64,000 nucleotides of DNA from the NCBI GenBank assembly GCA_030428705.1, contig JAUIDI010000001.1:620001-684000 (forward strand), in the 5' to 3' direction. Every line of letters begins with the position of its first letter. The stretch's first letter is position 1. Source of the DNA: Bacteroidia bacterium. GTDB lineage: Bacteria > Bacteroidota > Bacteroidia > Flavobacteriales > Flavobacteriaceae. Position numbers and translations under genes: made by a program. The notes under the pieces were generated by a model, which was given only the letters and a program-made list of their open reading frames with translations, was not told where the DNA came from and did not search any database. This document shows positions 63,140-64,000 of the stretch, piece after piece.

Positions 63140-63520
63140 CTATTTTTTGTCCATACTATAGCGCCCTGGACCTAAAAGTATAATCACGATAAACATCAAA
63201 AGAAATAGAAAGGCTTTTTCCTTCGTTCCAAAAGGATCCGCCTTGTGGACGATAAAAGCGGCCGTGGCCATAGTTATCGCCGATGGAATCGCCGCCCAAC
63301 GTGTTTTAAAACCGATGATAATCAAAATAGGACAAACGAATTCACCCAATACTGCTAGAAACAATGAAGGAACGGGCCCAATGCCAATTGGATCGCCAAA
63401 TTCGATTTTCCCGCCACCAATTAATTTTTGAAATTTTGGGATGCCATGGGTAAGCAACATTGCCGATGCACCGACCCTCAGTAATGCCAGCCCAATATCT
63501 TTTAGAAGTGTATTTTTCAT
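63140..63520 (-). CDS. DoxX family membrane protein
   Basis: The 126-residue protein has four membrane helices and the DoxX pattern: LALLRVGASAMLLTHGIPKF, FLAVLGEFVCPILIIIGFKTR and FLFLLMFIVIILLGPGRYSMD. DoxX relatives are linked to quinone or terminal oxidase functions and to oxidative stress, without a defined reaction in this group. Single gene ending two bases from the holA stop. Confidence 0.9.
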   Translation of the reverse strand: MKNTLLKDIGLALLRVGASAMLLTHGIPKFQKLIGGGKIEFGDPIGIGPVPSLFLAVLGEFVCPILIIIGFKTRWAAIPSAITMATAAFIVHKADPFGTKEKAFLFLLMFIVIILLGPGRYSMDKK

Positions 63521-63637
63521 CGAGGGAATTTCTTAAAAGCTCTAAAATATTCAATTTTTATTTGAATTTGCAAGAAACGTGTCGACTTTTATCTTAAGAT
63601 CTAACCCGACAAGTCATTCCTTGAATTAAGAAAATAA

Positions 63638-63669
63638 TTGTTCTTAAAGCTCTTAATGTCTTATATTTA
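63638..63669 (+). promoter_or_regulatory. Bacteroidota-type promoter of the M16 peptidase gene
   Basis: TTG at 63638-63640 and TATATTTA at 63662-63669 are spaced 21 bases apart, close to the -33 TTTG / -7 TAnnTTTG consensus, and give a leader of about 30 bases. The last base of the -7 box differs from consensus. Confidence 0.4.
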
Positions 63670-63706
63670 TGCATTATTGAAATACAAAAAACTAAAGTCA
63701 TCAATC

Positions 63707-64000
63707 ATGAAAAAATCCATATCCTTTTGTTTGTTAGTCTTAATGTCAATTCAGTTAACTTGGGCGCAATCCTTTGAGTTCAAAGCCGACCAGATTGATA
63801 TTCCTTATGAAAAGTTCGTATTGCCCAATGGCCTTAAACTTTTGGTACATGAAGACCATAAGGCGCCAATCGTTGCGGTAAACGTTTGGTACCATGTGGG
63901 TTCTAAAAATGAAAAACCGGGCAAGAGCGGTTTTGCCCATTTGTTCGAACACTTGATGTTCAACGGTAGCGAGAATTTCAACGACGATTATTTTCAGGCC
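63707..64000 (+). CDS. M16 family zinc peptidase, N-terminal part (runs off the window)
   Basis: The frame starts at the ATG at 63707 and is open to the window edge (98 codons). A signal peptide (LVLMSIQLTWAQ) precedes the insulinase/pitrilysin N-domain: PYEKFVLPNGLKLLVHEDHK, APIVAVNVWYHVGSKNEKPG and the inverted zinc motif HLFEH within GFAHLFEHLMFNGSENF. Exported M16 peptidases of this phylum degrade peptides in the periplasm. The rest of the gene, including the second M16 half, lies outside. Confidence 0.93.
   Translation, partial: MKKSISFCLLVLMSIQLTWAQSFEFKADQIDIPYEKFVLPNGLKLLVHEDHKAPIVAVNVWYHVGSKNEKPGKSGFAHLFEHLMFNGSENFNDDYFQA

Noticed and set aside
1-64000. tRNA, rRNA, CRISPR, insertion sequence or prophage
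   Set aside because: No cloverleaf-like sequence, repeat-spacer array, transposase, integrase or phage structural gene was recognised in any intergenic stretch.

Overview
The window reads as chromosomal DNA of a marine-type member of the Flavobacteriaceae (Bacteroidota); the genus cannot be fixed from sequence alone. Lineage markers are a PorP/SprF-family outer-membrane protein, a DUF4249 lipoprotein next to a TonB-dependent receptor, a class II (long) ketol-acid reductoisomerase, many secreted proteins with N-termini of the MKK(I/L) type, a four-helix-bundle (23S intervening-sequence type) protein, and TAnnTTTG-like -7 boxes. No rRNA, tRNA, CRISPR array, phage or transposase gene was seen.

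Layout. 1-3258: end of a TonB-dependent receptor, a DUF4249 lipoprotein and an MG2/plug-like secreted protein, translationally coupled, closed by a small terminator. 3344-8705: YifB/ComM ATPase, a TIR-coiled coil-TM-DUF1566 membrane protein, an M20 peptidase and an atypical LuxR-type response regulator. 9259-13543: a PorP/SprF-SPOR, PD40 and secreted-adhesin-like set with a strong terminator. 13585-18426: FAH-family enzyme, Tat-signal Gfo/Idh/MocA oxidoreductase, Tat-signal PLP aminotransferase, a GldL-like repeat membrane protein and a zinc-knuckle/nuclease-like protein. 18617-22228: an Nramp-like transporter followed by overlapping pxpA-pxpB-pxpC (5-oxoprolinase). 22225-23598: aldehyde dehydrogenase.

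23800-30093: the branched-chain amino-acid operon ilvD-ilvB-(O-methyltransferase)-ilvN-ilvC with an AT-rich dyad, a possible leader ORF and a GNRA-loop terminator. gapN and a sialate-esterase-type lipoprotein follow. 32639-37955: the reverse-strand leucine operon leuC-leuD-leuA-(four-helix-bundle gene)-leuB with a terminator; two of its junctions carry short repeats. Together these two operons cover the steps from pyruvate to 2-oxoisovalerate and on to 2-oxoisocaproate, except the final transamination.

38149-49381: DUF2911-TPR protein, RecG, M1 aminopeptidase coupled to a patatin-like phospholipase, then a reverse-strand run of small membrane protein, degenerate OmpA-like protein, FMN-dependent glutamate-synthase-like protein, M20 amidohydrolase and periplasmic DsrE protein. 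49512-64000: UvrD-type helicase (TTG start), GH16 glucanase, Crp/Fnr regulator, VOC, a small unknown protein and DUF1801, NmrA-like protein, alpha/beta hydrolase, YciO-type protein, DUF5117-type metalloprotease, OmpA lipoprotein, GT2, HsdR_N-like protein, HolA, DoxX and the start of an M16 peptidase.

The strongest candidates for something undescribed are the membrane-spanning TIR protein (4986-6461), the Nramp homologue that has lost its metal ligands inside a 5-oxoprolinase operon (18718-22228), the response regulator whose phospho-acceptor Asp is Glu (8073-8705), and the relocation of a peptidoglycan-binding domain in the PorP/PD40 set (9353-12465).
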